From: Dryococelus australis
Taxonomy: Eukaryota > Arthropoda > Insecta > Phasmatodea > Phasmatidae
Assembly: GCA_029891345.1 (NCBI GenBank)
Contig: CM057002.1
Coordinates: 63,912,777 to 63,976,776, forward strand
Reading direction: 5' to 3'
Length of the DNA: 64,000 bases
Of the stretch, positions 1-10,769 are shown piece by piece. The translations under genes and the position numbers were made by a program. Below the pieces are notes generated by a model. The model was not told the DNA's origin. It made no database searches and was given only the letters and a program-made list of their open reading frames with translations. Position 1 is the first letter of the stretch. The number at the start of each line of letters is the position of its first letter.

Positions 1-774
1 TTTACATATACTTTTGTAATGCTGGCTTATATAGTGAAGATTAAATTGCATTTCAATGTTAAGGGCGTGTCAATAAAATAGAATATGTATTTTTTTATAA
101 CGGTAAATAATCCCAGTGTTTTGTATGTTTTTTTGTTTTAACATTTCTATACGTGAATTCGCAACTCAGCAGCATTCGAAACTAATCGAATTGGAATGGC
201 GTCTGGCATTTCATGCAATTCAATTTCAGGTTTAATCTCTAGAGTATTTGTAGAGGAGACAAGAAAATATAACAGTTTAGAATTCATACAATTGAACCTA
301 TTATAAACTTTGCAGAGAGTATAGGGCAAGAACGAACTCGTTCATAGCTGCCACTGACGTGGATACGTAATTTAATGGAAAACGGCATTAAAAAAACCTC
401 ACATACACCGAATAATTGATTTATGCGTTAAAGAACTGAAAAATATATTTTTTTCTCTGTCGGTCCTAGAATGCCCCAAATAACTCAGCGAGAAACAATT
501 GCAATAATTTTTTGCGTCTGTTAATTTTTAAATCAAATAAAATTTTTTGCGTGAGTAAAATCTATAAATAATATTATTGTCAGAATAAGCAGACATTGAT
601 GCCTGTATTTCCTAAATGTGTCTGGAAATACAAATTTAGGATAATACTAGACGCTTAATCTGTTGTGTTCTTTTTAAACACCGCATTGAATAATATTGTC
701 ATCAATAGTTAGTTGCACGAATGAAATATATATGTATTTAAATAAATGTATATATATTTATATATATACATATA
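1..774. other. AT-rich stretch, nothing recognised
   Basis: No coding relic, tRNA-like box or clear repeat was found here apart from short TA-rich runs around 728-778. Confidence 0.5.
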
Positions 775-915
775 TATCATTAGGGTATGATAGTTATACA
801 AAATTAACGTTAAATATTTGTATGGCCACCATTTCGAAAATAAGTGCCTTATAAAGCTCAATAACATATATCTAATTTTGGTATCTAAAATAAAACTGCA
901 CAGATTGAAAACTAT
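775..915 (+). repeat. Fragment of the 285-bp-unit repeat family
   Basis: The phrase around 815-850 (a variant of GGCCACCATTTTGAAAATAA followed by GTGCCT) recurs at 12.70, 58.17, 61.77 and 62.03 kb inside the two long composite repeats. This piece is a single truncated unit in the same orientation. Only similarity by eye supports it. Confidence 0.45.
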
Positions 916-1094
916 TAGTAAAATATTAAAATAAATATTAATTTATAGCTTTTTTTAAGAAACACATATGTATAAAAAAATGAAAATTATCAGTTATGCC
1001 TCTCAGTTGAATATAAGATTGTGTCAAACTTTCCATGGCCAACCCAACATCAAACACATTCATACCCAGTAAATTACCGTTCACTTCCCTCAGT

Positions 1095-1310
1095 TCAGCA
1101 TGAATGAGATCCTTTAGCTTTTAGATATTGCGGAAGTTTGTCAGCATAGACTTCTGGCTTCAAATATTCCCAAAGGAAAAAGCCGGGCACTGATAGGTCC
1201 AGGACCTCACCGGCCATGTCTCCAAACAGCTCGAGCATTATTGCAAATGTGTCGGCGAGCGGAGTTGCCGTTTTTTCATACAGTTTCTGCACGATCTGCA
1301 TTTCGCATGG
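1095..1310 (-). pseudogene. C-terminal relic of a DUF4817-associated transposase
   Basis: Read on the minus strand, the last 44 codons before the stop at 1095 contain LDLSVPGFFLWEYLKPEVYA. This matches the conserved block near the end of insect transposases of this family, usually of the form SPDLxPxDFFLWGYLKxxVYA, just before the C-terminal helices. The catalytic Asp region, the N terminus and the usual tail are missing; upstream codons (to about 1310) align only loosely. The fragment lies 170 bp from a TTAA-type MITE, and the same family appears next to another copy of that MITE at 54.5-55.4 kb. It is clearly non-functional. The family assignment rests on the FFLW-YLK-VYA pattern recalled from insect transposases, without a database search. 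Confidence 0.5.
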
Positions 1311-1479
1311 GTGCAGTTGAATATACAGGTGCGGCATACTGAAGAAATTTGCCCGGGAAACAGCGAGGACAAGGAACTGATACCGGACAGAGCGCGTTGA
1401 AACCCCTGCCGCCACCCATTTCACTTGCTCTGTTCTTTCCGAGAGTACGCAACGTGCGCGGGTACAGGGGCTGAAACAT

Positions 1480-1947
1480 GTAGAACTTATGTACTGAAAC
1501 ATGTTCTGTGAAATCGTTGTTTGCGCGAAAACGTGTATCTCGGTAAATACAAATTCTGTAAATATGACTATGTCAGAAAAAAAATAAAAAAAATAATTCT
1601 CCATGGCTCAATTTTTTTTAATTTTGTGATATTAAATGTGTTCTCGGAGAAAAAAAAATTGTGAAAAAAGTATAAATATCGCATTTTTATAACTTGCCTA
1701 CACAGTTTCCTTAAACGGCAAGTGAAAAGTACAAAAATAATGGCGTAGTTTAATCTGTGGGCTTTCATCACGTGTAGTAAAACCCCTATGTTATGTTACA
1801 GATTTAATTTGCACAGTACAGCGTTACGTCGGAAACACTGCACACCTTGCGCGTAGGAGCGATGAGGCGCTAGGTGTGCGTGTAACTGTCGCCCGTATCG
1901 CTCCCTCGCTTCGTGACCTTGTGCACGCAGCTACATATTCCCCTTAA
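1480..1947 (+). mobile_element. TTAA-flanked MITE, copy 1
   Basis: The sequence is homologous over its whole length to 25186-25655 and 54671-55158. Shared landmarks are GTACTGAAACATGTTCTGTG at the left, a poly-A stretch near 1580, and GCGCGTAGGAGCGAT and CGCCCGTATCGCTCCCTCGC at the right. The right end reads ..TACATATTCCCCTTAA, the inverse of the left end seen better in copies 2 and 3 (TTAAGGAGCCTACGTACTG). The left end of this copy is eroded and lacks TTAA. No coding capacity. TTAA at both ends of the sister copies suggests TTAA target duplications (piggyBac-like or another TTAA user); the superfamily is unproven. Confidence 0.75.
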
Positions 1948-2185
1948 CGTCGGCTCATTGAGAACCGGTAAGAGTGACGCGAGGTATGGGGCAGCGTCGG
2001 AATGCAAGGGTGGGGCGGGGGAGGAAACGGGAGATACCCGAGAAAACCCGCCTACCATCAGCATCGTCCGGTACGATTCGCACGTGCAAAAATCCTAGAC
2101 AAACCCCGCCGGTACTCGAATCCAGATCGCCTTGGTGGGAGGAGAGCGATGGAGCCGCTACACCATAGCGGCTCCCACGTACCGT
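1948..2185 (-). mobile_element. tRNA-derived SINE, copy 1
   Basis: On the minus strand the element starts near 2185 with a tRNA-like head: an A-box-like TATGGTGTAGCGGCTCC and a B-box-like GGATTCGAGTACC (around 2110-2125). The GC-rich body, GGGTTTTCTCGGGTATCTCC then CCCGCCCCACCCTTGCATTC, matches the SINE at 47.05-47.38 kb. It ends at the TTAA of the adjacent MITE, so one inserted beside, or truncated, the other. Chance translations of this body (VGGFSRVSPVSS type) are common in automated stick-insect and cockroach gene sets as I remember them, and are not real proteins. Confidence 0.65.
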
Positions 2186-2855
2186 GTGATCTAATGCCAA
2201 CCAAGTGATAAGTATTATTCCCAATAGCATTTAAAGGCCTAAATCACTTTAGTATACTCTTTCTTTATGGGATAGAAATATTCCGTGCAACATCAAAATG
2301 CTATCGAATTGCTCGCTCCATTCGCACAACACTTTTTCACTCAGGTAACGTACGCAAGGCAACGATGCGGTACTTAACCTATACCAGTTCACAATACAGG
2401 CTACGGAACACTGGTACACTAAACTGCAAAGATGGCTGCTTCCTCTGATTCAATTGTTACCCTTTAGTTAGCGTACAGTTTCAAATGGTACGCAATTCAA
2501 ATTCGCTACAACTTAATGAGAAACTGTCAAGGAACTTCCCATTCGGGCTACATAAAATACTTCCTTCCGTAATTTTACAGTTGTTATAATACATTTGATT
2601 TCATGGCTGGACAACACATTAAAATCAAAAATATTTCTGGCCTTCATGGCGAACATAAAGGAAAACGTCGCTTGGTTTAAAAATAACCAATGCACGGGTA
2701 ATGAAGAACACGTTAATTAATGTTAAAAACCAAAAATGGTGTTATGGTATTTTTAAAAATGCTTCAACTTTCATTGAATTCCTATATGTATGTTAGTAAG
2801 TTTGGTACGGAAACAATTTTCTTTTGCTATCTGAGCCATCTATAATCACGTTTTT
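2186..2855. other. No feature recognised
   Basis: AT-rich sequence without long frames, tRNA-like boxes or repeats that I can match elsewhere in the window. Confidence 0.5.
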
Positions 2856-3035
2856 CTTTTACTTCATGGCGACCTCCTGTGGCGCAGTCGTTTCGTGTGC
2901 CACCGATCTGGGGTCCCGGGCAAGGCATGTAAGTTTATTTAAGTTTGTCTATAAGCCGTCCCCTGCTAAGTTTTTAAGCATAGAACTGGGGGACGTTTAA
3001 AAGCCCTTTGCAATAAAATACACTTTTACTTCATG
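2856..3035 (+). mobile_element. Intact SINE with perfect 13-bp target-site duplication
   Basis: The 13-mer CTTTTACTTCATG occurs at 2856-2868 and again at 3023-3035, exactly bracketing a 154-bp body. The body begins with a tRNA-like head (GCGACCTCCTGTGGCGCAGT; A-box TGGCGCAGTCG) and a weak B-box (GGGGTCCCGGGC). It continues into an unrelated part and ends TTTGCAATAAAATACA. This is the layout of a tRNA-derived SINE inserted by target-primed reverse transcription. The perfect duplication suggests a relatively recent insertion. No second copy is in the window. Confidence 0.8.
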
Positions 3036-3238
3036 TTGATCTAATTGTCTGATATAAAGTCATATTTAAGGCCAATTTGCTGTCAGTAAACAATTCACTT
3101 CGGATTACTTTAATTTAACGAGTAATTCTGAGTTTGTACTGAAAGACATAAATTGGAATATTATGCGTTAAAAAATATTAACAAAAACAACATTCCACCG
3201 GATTTTTAATTAATCGGTGGAGTAATTGCAGAGATGTC

Positions 3239-3665
3239 ATCTATACTAATATTATACTAACACTAATATTAAAAATAGGTAGTGTGAATTTGTGGTTAGT
3301 ATGTAACGGCTAATCTCGGAAACTAGAGGGCCGATTCTCATAACTCTTTGGCTGTTTGGATGCTATATTCTTCCAGATGGACATAGGCTATGTTTAATTT
3401 TTTTTTTAATCCTCGAAAAAAATTTCAAAATTTGTAAAACAAATCGGCGAAAAATGAGCTACTTGGCTGCTTTCTAAACATGCTCTACCAAAACTACACA
3501 GCAATTCTTATGTTTATTTCACTGCAAGAAAGCTACATTCTTCCATATGGACAGACTATGTTAAATTTTTTTTTAAATCCTTGAGAAATAAAAAAATTGG
3601 TTAACCAAGCCGGAAGAAAATGAGCTACTTGGTTGCTTTACAAGCATGCTCTACCAAAACCATTA
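3239..3665 (+). repeat. Two degenerate units of about 171 bp behind a CTATACTAATATTA head
   Basis: After the head at 3240 (CTATACTAATATTATAC) come two related units. Both hold an ATTCTTCCAxATGGACA core (3367 and 3538) and a tail GAAAATGAGCTACTTGG with GCATGCTCTACCAAAAC or its variant (to 3491 and 3661). The period is about 171 bp. The head and the phrase GGAAACTAGAGGGCCGATTC resemble the ends of non-autonomous elements common in insects, but I cannot assign a superfamily. Confidence 0.6.
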
Positions 3666-3689
3666 AAGATAAATTGAAATAACGTTACA

Positions 3690-4100
3690 AGAAAATGTCG
3701 CAAGTAGTCGGAGGTAGTCGCGGGTAGTCGCAGGTAGTCGCAGGTATTCACGGGTAGTCACGGGTAGTCACGGGTAGTCACGGGTAGTCGCAGGTAGTCG
3801 CAAGTAGTCATGGGTAGTCGCAGGTAGTCGCAATTTGTCGTAGGTAGTCGCAATTTGTCGTAGGTAGTCGCAATTTGTCGCAGGTAGTCACAAGTAGTCA
3901 CTGATAGTCGCACGTTGTCGCAGTTGGTCGCAAGTAATAGCGGATAGTCGCAGGTAGTTACGGGTAGTAACGAGTAGTCACATGTAGTCGCAGCTAGTCG
4001 AAGGTAGTTGCAGGTACTCATGGGTGGTTGCAAACTGACGCAGGTAGTCATGGGTAGTCACGGGTAGTCCTAGGTAGTCGCAGGTAGTCACGGATAAAAC
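3690..4100 (+). repeat. 10-bp minisatellite (GGTAGTCGCA)n
   Basis: About 40 imperfect tandem copies of GGTAGTCGCA run from about 3697 to 4094, with variants GGTAGTCACG, AATTTGTCGT and AAGTAGTCAT. The minus strand stays open for up to 97 codons (3758-4051) only because the unit rarely makes a stop; the Thr-Thr-Cys-Asp-Tyr pattern there is a by-product of the DNA repeat. Variant units cluster (the TTTGTCGT form at 3832-3880), which is typical of local unequal exchange or slippage. Confidence 0.9.
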
Positions 4101-4574
4101 CTGAGTGAAGCGATGGCGGGGTGCTAGTGGCATATAATAGTAAGTATTTGGCGGTATTATCTTCAAAATTGAGGAACGATTGACTCGAATATTTACTCAA
4201 TTTAGTTCACACAGTACATACTTCAGCACGCATCGAATTTGAATTAAATCGGAAATATTTTACCAAATACGGAATTTAATACTACAATATTTGTAACAAC
4301 ACTTTGACGAAAATATATAACTTCATAAAACCCTGCGTTGCCTCCCACTTCCCTTCCCCACATTACTTTTATACAAATAAAATGTGGTGGAAAGTGTCTG
4401 AGATGTGACTGAAGTTATGGCACGTAAACTGAAATTTCAGGTGACATATTTCAACAGAGTATACTAAAGATGTCAACAAGTATTTTATTTATATATATAT
4501 ATATGTTTTATAGTTACAGATTTGTGACAAGTTACATACATTGTAACGATACAGCCTTTATGAAATCTAATTAT
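4101..4574. other. No feature recognised
   Basis: AT-rich sequence with a short TA run near 4490-4503; no coding or repeat match seen. Confidence 0.5.
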
Positions 4575-4674
4575 TTATGAATTTTGTGTAATTTAATCTA
4601 TGTTCTTTGTCGTATATATACAACTTATGAATTTTGTGTAATTTAATCTATGTTCTTTGTCGAATATATACAAC
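4575..4674 (+). repeat. Tandem duplication, 2 x 50 bp
   Basis: Two adjacent 50-bp copies, 4575-4624 and 4625-4674, begin TTATGAATTTTGTGTAATTT and end ATATATACAAC. They differ at one base (GTCGTATA versus GTCGAATA), so the duplication is young compared with its surroundings. Confidence 0.95.
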
Positions 4675-5529
4675 ATATTTGTATATAAGCTGTCCATTTG
4701 TATGGATTTGTTTTGGTAGTTTGTAAAATTTGACATTATTAACCTCAACTTAAGCACACGGAGTGTTTTTGAAGTAAGTCTAGTTGGCTGGTAGACGAGG
4801 AAAAGTAACGAAGTATTCACACTAAGAGTAATTTTGAAAATAAATATCCTATCATTAAAACAACGTAAGTTCAAGATGCCACAAAACCCTAACTGTATTT
4901 CATATTTGGTGTTCATCAGCAAAGTAGTGCCTGATATGTGATAAAAAAAAATACTTTCGTTTATACGCGTAACGCTATTTTAAATAAGGCGTATAAAATA
5001 TGTATAGCCAAAACATCCAGTTTTATTGAAAAATGCATGACATCTAAGTATAGATGGTATGGGAAACTAAAATAATTATATATAGCCTACGCTATTTCGA
5101 AGATAAATGCCCAATGTTCATAAAAAATACTCACATTTTCTTGAAATATTTCTAAAACACTAATTGCATTATTAATTTGGCGAGAGTCGGCAGAGTTGTT
5201 CAAAAGGTATGATATGAGAATTTATTATTTCGCGTAACGCTATCGTGCCAAATTGGGAACAACAAACGGCACAACGAGTATCTAAGAAAACGTGGGGCTT
5301 AAGTTAACTTATTATACGTCAACTGGGAGTTCACCCAATTTCGAAAGCCATTGTGGAGATACAACGAAAGGGGAATCATAGATAATGGTTAATGCTAACA
5401 TATATAGGGTAGCATAACCACATCCATTGCTATTAAGAGCAAACGCTTTAGAAGATATACTATTATGTTAAATATTTTCGTAAAAGTCAAATATTATTGT
5501 TATGCTAAAATCATATACATTTAGAGCAA
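4675..5529. other. No clear feature; possible decayed repeat
   Basis: Mostly unrecognised. Around 5085-5200 a few phrases (TCGAAGATAAATGCCCAATG, TTTGGCGAGAGTCGG) recall the 285-bp-unit family, but too weakly to draw boundaries. Confidence 0.35.
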
Positions 5530-6110
5530 ATTAATAATGCCATTATTCGTACACTAAATTTTATCGGTTGATTGCGCTCGATATACGACGGAAGACTTCC
5601 ATTGTTTAGGTGACGCTAGCTTAAAAATGGCAGGCAAAAGAGGCGTGTATAAACAAATAGCAGGCAAGAGAGGCATGCATAAACAAAGCTAATGATCTTA
5701 ATAGGTACTTTCAGTCCACCAAGAGATTGGTTGAAATTGATCATATGGCTTGATAGTTGCAGCATTACAGTCTAAACTATTTATATTTACGTCAGTTTCG
5801 AAAACAGTTAGGCTAATCATATAAGAAAATAATGCATATTTAGAGTGTTTTTTAGCATCATTATTCATATGCTAAATTTTGCGAGAGTCCTTTGGGTAGT
5901 TAATAAGATATAGCGTAAGGGTTCATTTTTTTCAGATAACAGAATCTTTGATAGTAAAGGATCAGTGAGAACTGAGTATTTGATTTTGATGTTGTCAGGC
6001 TGATTGTATGGATTGCCAAGATACCAAGTTTTGTTCAAATCGGTTTAATGGTTCCTGAGATACTATATTCACGGTTTCGAGCAAAGTGGCTGACATCTAG
6101 CGGTGGAAAT
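5530..6110 (+). repeat. Decayed units of the 285-bp family
   Basis: Three successive phrases follow the family pattern (target-like phrase, then GTTGATTG..CGAGATAC, then a gene-like AAAATGGC): 5548-5640 (TTATCGGTTGATTGCGCTCG), 5868-5935 (TTTTGCGAGAGTCC) and 6014-6095 (AAATCGGTTTAATGGTTCCT). Order and orientation agree with the arrays at 11.1-13.0 and 61.2-62.4 kb. Divergence is high. Confidence 0.5.
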
Positions 6111-8891
6111 ATGTACTTGTATGGAGAGTATAAAATGGTTTTGCTGGTATGTCTAAATGCATTAAAAATAAATGTAATGTTACTGAAAATGGACGACTTC
6201 TCGCTGACATGTTGTAAATGATATTTCTCATAATATACACAACTTACATGAACAAGTATAATTCAGTTCCGTTATGGAATGTCAAGTATTTGTAACAGGA
6301 CGGGATGTGTGTCTGTACACAAATTTCCGAAGGGAAGTGAGATATAAAATCTTGGTAAACATGTAATGTGAAGGCTTATAAAAAACAGGAAAATGCTGGG
6401 GTAATAAATTATTTTAATAAAAACATAACTTTAATTTACTAAAAAAAGAAAAAACGTAGCTCGACATTCAACTAGTAAAATGTAACCAAAATATTTTTTC
6501 ACATATTATCCCCACAAACTAAGAAGTGATTCATCAACTTTAAACCATTGAAGTGGAAAAACACGCAATACAAATATGCTCATAAGTATTACGGTAATAC
6601 TTCAGTATGATCTGACATAAGCAATTAGTTCATACAACACAACTACAGACTTAAACTTTCCTGTCTCTTGCGAAAATATATATACAAACATAAACTTCCA
6701 CCTTTCACTGTTAACACTAAATGCAATATTGTGATCTTGTTACACATTTTACAGCCGCCATTTCCGTCGATTTGGTGCTGCGCCCTGGAAGCATAGAAAA
6801 AGCGAATCGCACCGAAAAAACTGAAACGCTTTTCTGTCAATTTCAAAACGAACATCCGTCATAGTCGAGAAATACAGGACTTGGGGTGTCATTACCAAGT
6901 ACTGTTAAGAGGAACTAGACTACTGAAAATCATTGCAATGATTCAAAAACTTCGAAGGCTACACAAAAATATCCCACACACACAGACACGCAGCCACAGG
7001 GAAAGGAAAGTAATGACATTAGTATAGATTTCCTTAAACGAGTAAGCGCTGGAAAAAAAATTGTAATTTTCAATGATAAATTGTTTGTAATTTTACAGAT
7101 GCTTGTAACAGTACAGATAAATATTTTGGAAAACTACTTGTTTGTAAAATTACAAGGGCCGTGTTTGTAATACACCCCAAGAAATGTTATTACTATACTG
7201 ACCTGTGTCCAAGAGCTTCAGAAAAATGGCGGACACTCAACAACGTAAAACCGTATATAGCTGTTTCTGGAAAAAAACATAAGTGATGTAAAGTGTAGTT
7301 GCGTGTAAAGAGAAATGTAGAAATGTATTGCAAGTTTTAATAACCTAAACCACATAAAAAATTGAAATATTCATAATAAAACGTCCATTTCAATAAAACT
7401 TGACCATATTATTGATTAACTGTTCACGTTTCCCAGATACACAGAACTCTTAAATCGGCTCTCAAGACCTAGTTGTTAAGAGTAGTCGAAATCTCTCAAC
7501 TGAACAACATAATTCTTAAAATCAAACAAATATATTTTTCTTAATCAAATAACGTCATATTATTTTGCAGGTTCTTGTAGTCATATTTACTACAAAAATA
7601 AAACTTAAGTTCGCAAGTCAAGTTGGTCTTGATGTTACAAGTGCGGGTAATTACGCTAGGGGTATGGGTTCTATTCACCATGCTAGTAAAGTAATTTTTG
7701 TTTCCTAAATTATATTTTGAAATAATTTTTTTATTCTCTATTATTAATTCATTATATTCTATTTCTAGAAAAAATAACTATGCACACTTCTCACTAATGC
7801 AAGTTGTAATGCAAGGCTATTATTTATAACTTAATATTACAAATATATGTTTTGCTGCTTTTTACAAGAAAACGGTTTGTTGTTATACAAAGGATTTTCA
7901 TGGCAACTGTCTTTCCAAGGATTTTTCTTCTAAGATTTCAAAAAAAATGTTAGTGTGTAAAGCAAAATGGAATAAGAAGTCAATTAACAATTCTAACTCA
8001 GGTGAAAATCGTACTTTAGTTGATGACCGATACTGAGAGCGAATTTTTTTTTCCAGAAGAATTTATCTTATCACAGAGTAAACGAAGTTAAGTCGCAGTT
8101 CATTACATCGGAATTTTTAATTCGTATTACAACCAAATATATTACACTAGGCGCCAGCTTGCTGTGCCTTTAAATACACGAGGTGCTTCCCGAGGGAAGC
8201 AGTAGCCCTTTGAAGCCTACTAGGACCACGTCACATGCCAAGGGAATTTAGTGATGAGTATTAAACTACGTACTACAAAGCATTGTTTGTCGATACTGAT
8301 GCCCTACACACTAGTAGCACGTCAATCGATGTATCGTTATAACTCACAGAGTGTATTATTCTGTCATCGAACAAGTGAAATGCACATGCTCTTTTAGATA
8401 CGTCCTATGATTTATATATATATATCGATAATTATGCCATCGATTACCAATGCCGAAAGGAAAACCACGTTCCACGTATTATTTTTACACTTCATTTTTG
8501 TGCTCGCAAACGTTCTCCGACTCGCCCTTGCCTATGAAGTTCAGTTTTCCTTGCATTATTTTATGACGAGTGACACTTTGAAAGATTTATTTTCAGACAT
8601 CGACCGTTGTTTCAGTTGATCCTCATTCAAAGTAAAGCACTGCGTATCCGTTTGAAAACATTTATTATTCACAATATATATTTTTAAGCGTATGCCTGCA
8701 CGCTGGTTTGGACGTGTGTAGTAGAATTTAACCAATTCAGACCCAGCGTACCCAATTGTATAAATAACGTTTATGAAGACAATGTTTGATGAGTGCTGTA
8801 CGCTGCGGAGCTCAAAAGCCAATTATTTTATATAAGGGTTACTGATTTGTAAACCGTTCTAATAGTTTACGTTACGATTCGTTATATTACT
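6111..8891. other. 2.8-kb stretch with no supported feature
   Basis: AT-rich sequence with short frames only. A faint B-box-like motif (GGGTTCTATTCACC, 7667) lies after an A-box-like TTGGTCTTGATG (7624), but the pair is too weak to call a SINE. No repeats shared with other parts of the window were noticed. Confidence 0.45.
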
Positions 8892-9637
8892 GCACTGAGA
8901 GAAGAACGAACAAAATATTTATTTAATATAATACCAAAATATATTGTTTAGGAAACTAAATTTGAAAAGCAACAAAATAACTTTCGTTCGCCTAGTAAAA
9001 TATATATTTGATTAAACAAAATCTTTGTGTTGGGCCAAAAAAAAAAAAAAAAAAAAAAAAGAGACTGTCAACTAAATATTTTGTTGAATAAACTTTATAA
9101 ATTTGTTTGGGCACTCATTTAATTACCCTCGTTTGAAAATACAGCTCGAGAGCTTGTTTGTATTTATTGTGACAATTTGGATAGTAACCGTGTTTGTTAG
9201 TGCATCTATTGATACTTAACAGTCGTGTAAACACATTAATAAAACAATGCAACAAGAAACTGACAAGTAAAGCTGTAAGCTAATATTTGTTTGCACACGT
9301 TGGCTAATATTTGTAATATATATATTCAAATGTTTTCTTGTATTATCAGTTGTCACATTAGCTGAGGTTGCAAAAGCGTAACGCGCAGCCGCAAATAATC
9401 GTGATTCGAAACTCGGTCGAACATGTAACTTTTTTGTATCGTCCCAAACTCTTTAATGTACGTGTAACCAAACAGATCTTTACTTGCACCAACCAAATCT
9501 TACAGTTTCGGGCAACCAAATGATAACAACATAATAGTTGGGTTTCAGCAACAAAATATTTCACTGCCCCTATACGAATAATTTGGTTGCACCAAACAAA
9601 TCTTGGTTGATTCAACAAAACCTTTTTTTGTCAGTGC
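8892..9637. mobile_element. TIR element, ends GCACTGA..TCAGTGC
   Basis: The left end GCACTGAGAGAAGAACGAAC (8892) and the inverse of the right end (..CTTTTTTTGTCAGTGC, 9637) share GCACTGAnAnAA. The inner ends repeat variants of AACAAAATATTT and CCAAACAAATCTTGGTTG on opposite strands. A 24-A run lies at 9037-9060. No transposase relic is visible, so this is a non-autonomous element or an internally decayed one. No clear target duplication was found and the superfamily is unassigned. Confidence 0.5.
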
Positions 9638-9716
9638 GTATCTGAACAAAGCGCATGTCGCTCATTGGGTGTGAGAATGGAAGAAGCGTTGTGTCAAAGC
9701 TAACTACCGCACGCAT

Positions 9717-9857
9717 GTAAAGTTGTTTACGGTAAACTGAGCACCTCTTAAAGTCCTGTTTAGCATATACTTGTATGCACAATGTGTATTCTTCCTCCTC
9801 GTATGAAATTTACATTGCCACTTACTTCATCACTTTATGCGTAAGTCGATCAAGTCA
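9717..9857 (-). mobile_element. MITE-A fragment, one end only
   Basis: The segment starts with an eroded terminal repeat (TTGTTTACGGTAAACTGAGC) and continues TACTTGTATGCACAATGTGT then ATCACTTTATGCGTAAGTCG. These match the left part of the minus-oriented MITE-A copy at 24047. The rest of the element is absent. Confidence 0.7.
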
Positions 9858-10406
9858 ATGGCGAAGAAAGGGCTGTAGCCCAAAGGGGCTGCCCCCCCCC
9901 CCCGGTATAAAATAACTAAATTCAGAATATATTTTCCACCCAACAATGAAACATCTGTAATGTGTAAAAACTCCAAGTGCAGACGAAATGCTGCCAAAGT
10001 AAGCTGCGTTGTTTTACTGTTCAGCCTTCTTCCCTTCCCAAACCAGAGTAATTCTGCTACCCCAAAAACAGTGCCTTACATCTAATTTCTCCATACCCAA
10101 GAGGTCTGAAGGTAGGAAAAAGCCCGTAATTTGACCCCATAAGCAAGTCAGCACTTTGCTTTTACCCATCACATCGCCCGTTTAGTTACGTTCCGTGGGA
10201 AAAGCTACAGCAGTCATTACAACATTCGTTTATCTTACGCGAAGCCAAGAATCATTTGGTTGAGCGCGATTATAAATTTTACATTTGACAACATTTGTCT
10301 CTTAGTTTCTACTCTTAGGGAAAACACTTTACACGGATTTCCGCGTAGCGAAAGCAAAATAATTCATCTGATTACATGAATTAAATATGTTTGTGAACAT
10401 TTACTA
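9858..10406. other. No feature recognised
   Basis: Includes a 14-C run near 9892-9903; nothing else can be supported. Confidence 0.45.
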
Positions 10407-10765
10407 AAGGCTGTTCACGATAAAGTAAGCACTTGTTAAATCAACCTAAAAAAAAAAGTCACTGCTACTAACGTAATATGTGTTAACGGGCGCACTGGAT
10501 GACATGCGCACAGTAAAGTTGGTTACGAATGATTGTAAGTAGTTCCATTTTTTAACGTTATATAAAGTGTTTGGTAACCCATTTGTTATAACTTAAATTA
10601 TTTATTTCGCTTTCTGTTTTTTTTAATGCATCGAAGTATGAAAATGGCCAAATTCGTGAAAAATTTATTTTCCAATTATTTCACAGTTTTACTTGACTGA
10701 CACATGAATAAAGTTGTGAGGCCCATGACAATGTTAATTTTACGTAAGGCGGGACAAATACCTTT
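10407..10765 (+). mobile_element. MITE-A copy, 3' end missing
   Basis: This copy begins GGCTGTTCACGATAAAGTAA and carries the family's internal marks: a GTCACTGC block, CAGTAAAGTTGGTTACGAAT, a CGCTTTCTGTTTTTTTTAAT stretch, and ACACATGAATAAAGTTGTGA with GGCCCATG. It stops near 10763 where the composite repeat begins, without the right terminal repeat. Confidence 0.8.
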
Positions 10766-10769
10766 ATAA

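Noticed and set aside
1870-2230. Several overlapping 60-90-codon frames on both strands
   Set aside because: They cover the other SINE copy and the MITE end.
3758-4051. 97-codon Thr/Cys/Asp/Tyr frame on the minus strand
   Set aside because: Translation of the 10-bp minisatellite.
7620-7685. tRNA-like boxes TTGGTCTTGATG and GGGTTCTATTCACC
   Set aside because: Spacing and matches are too weak, and no SINE body or duplication was found.
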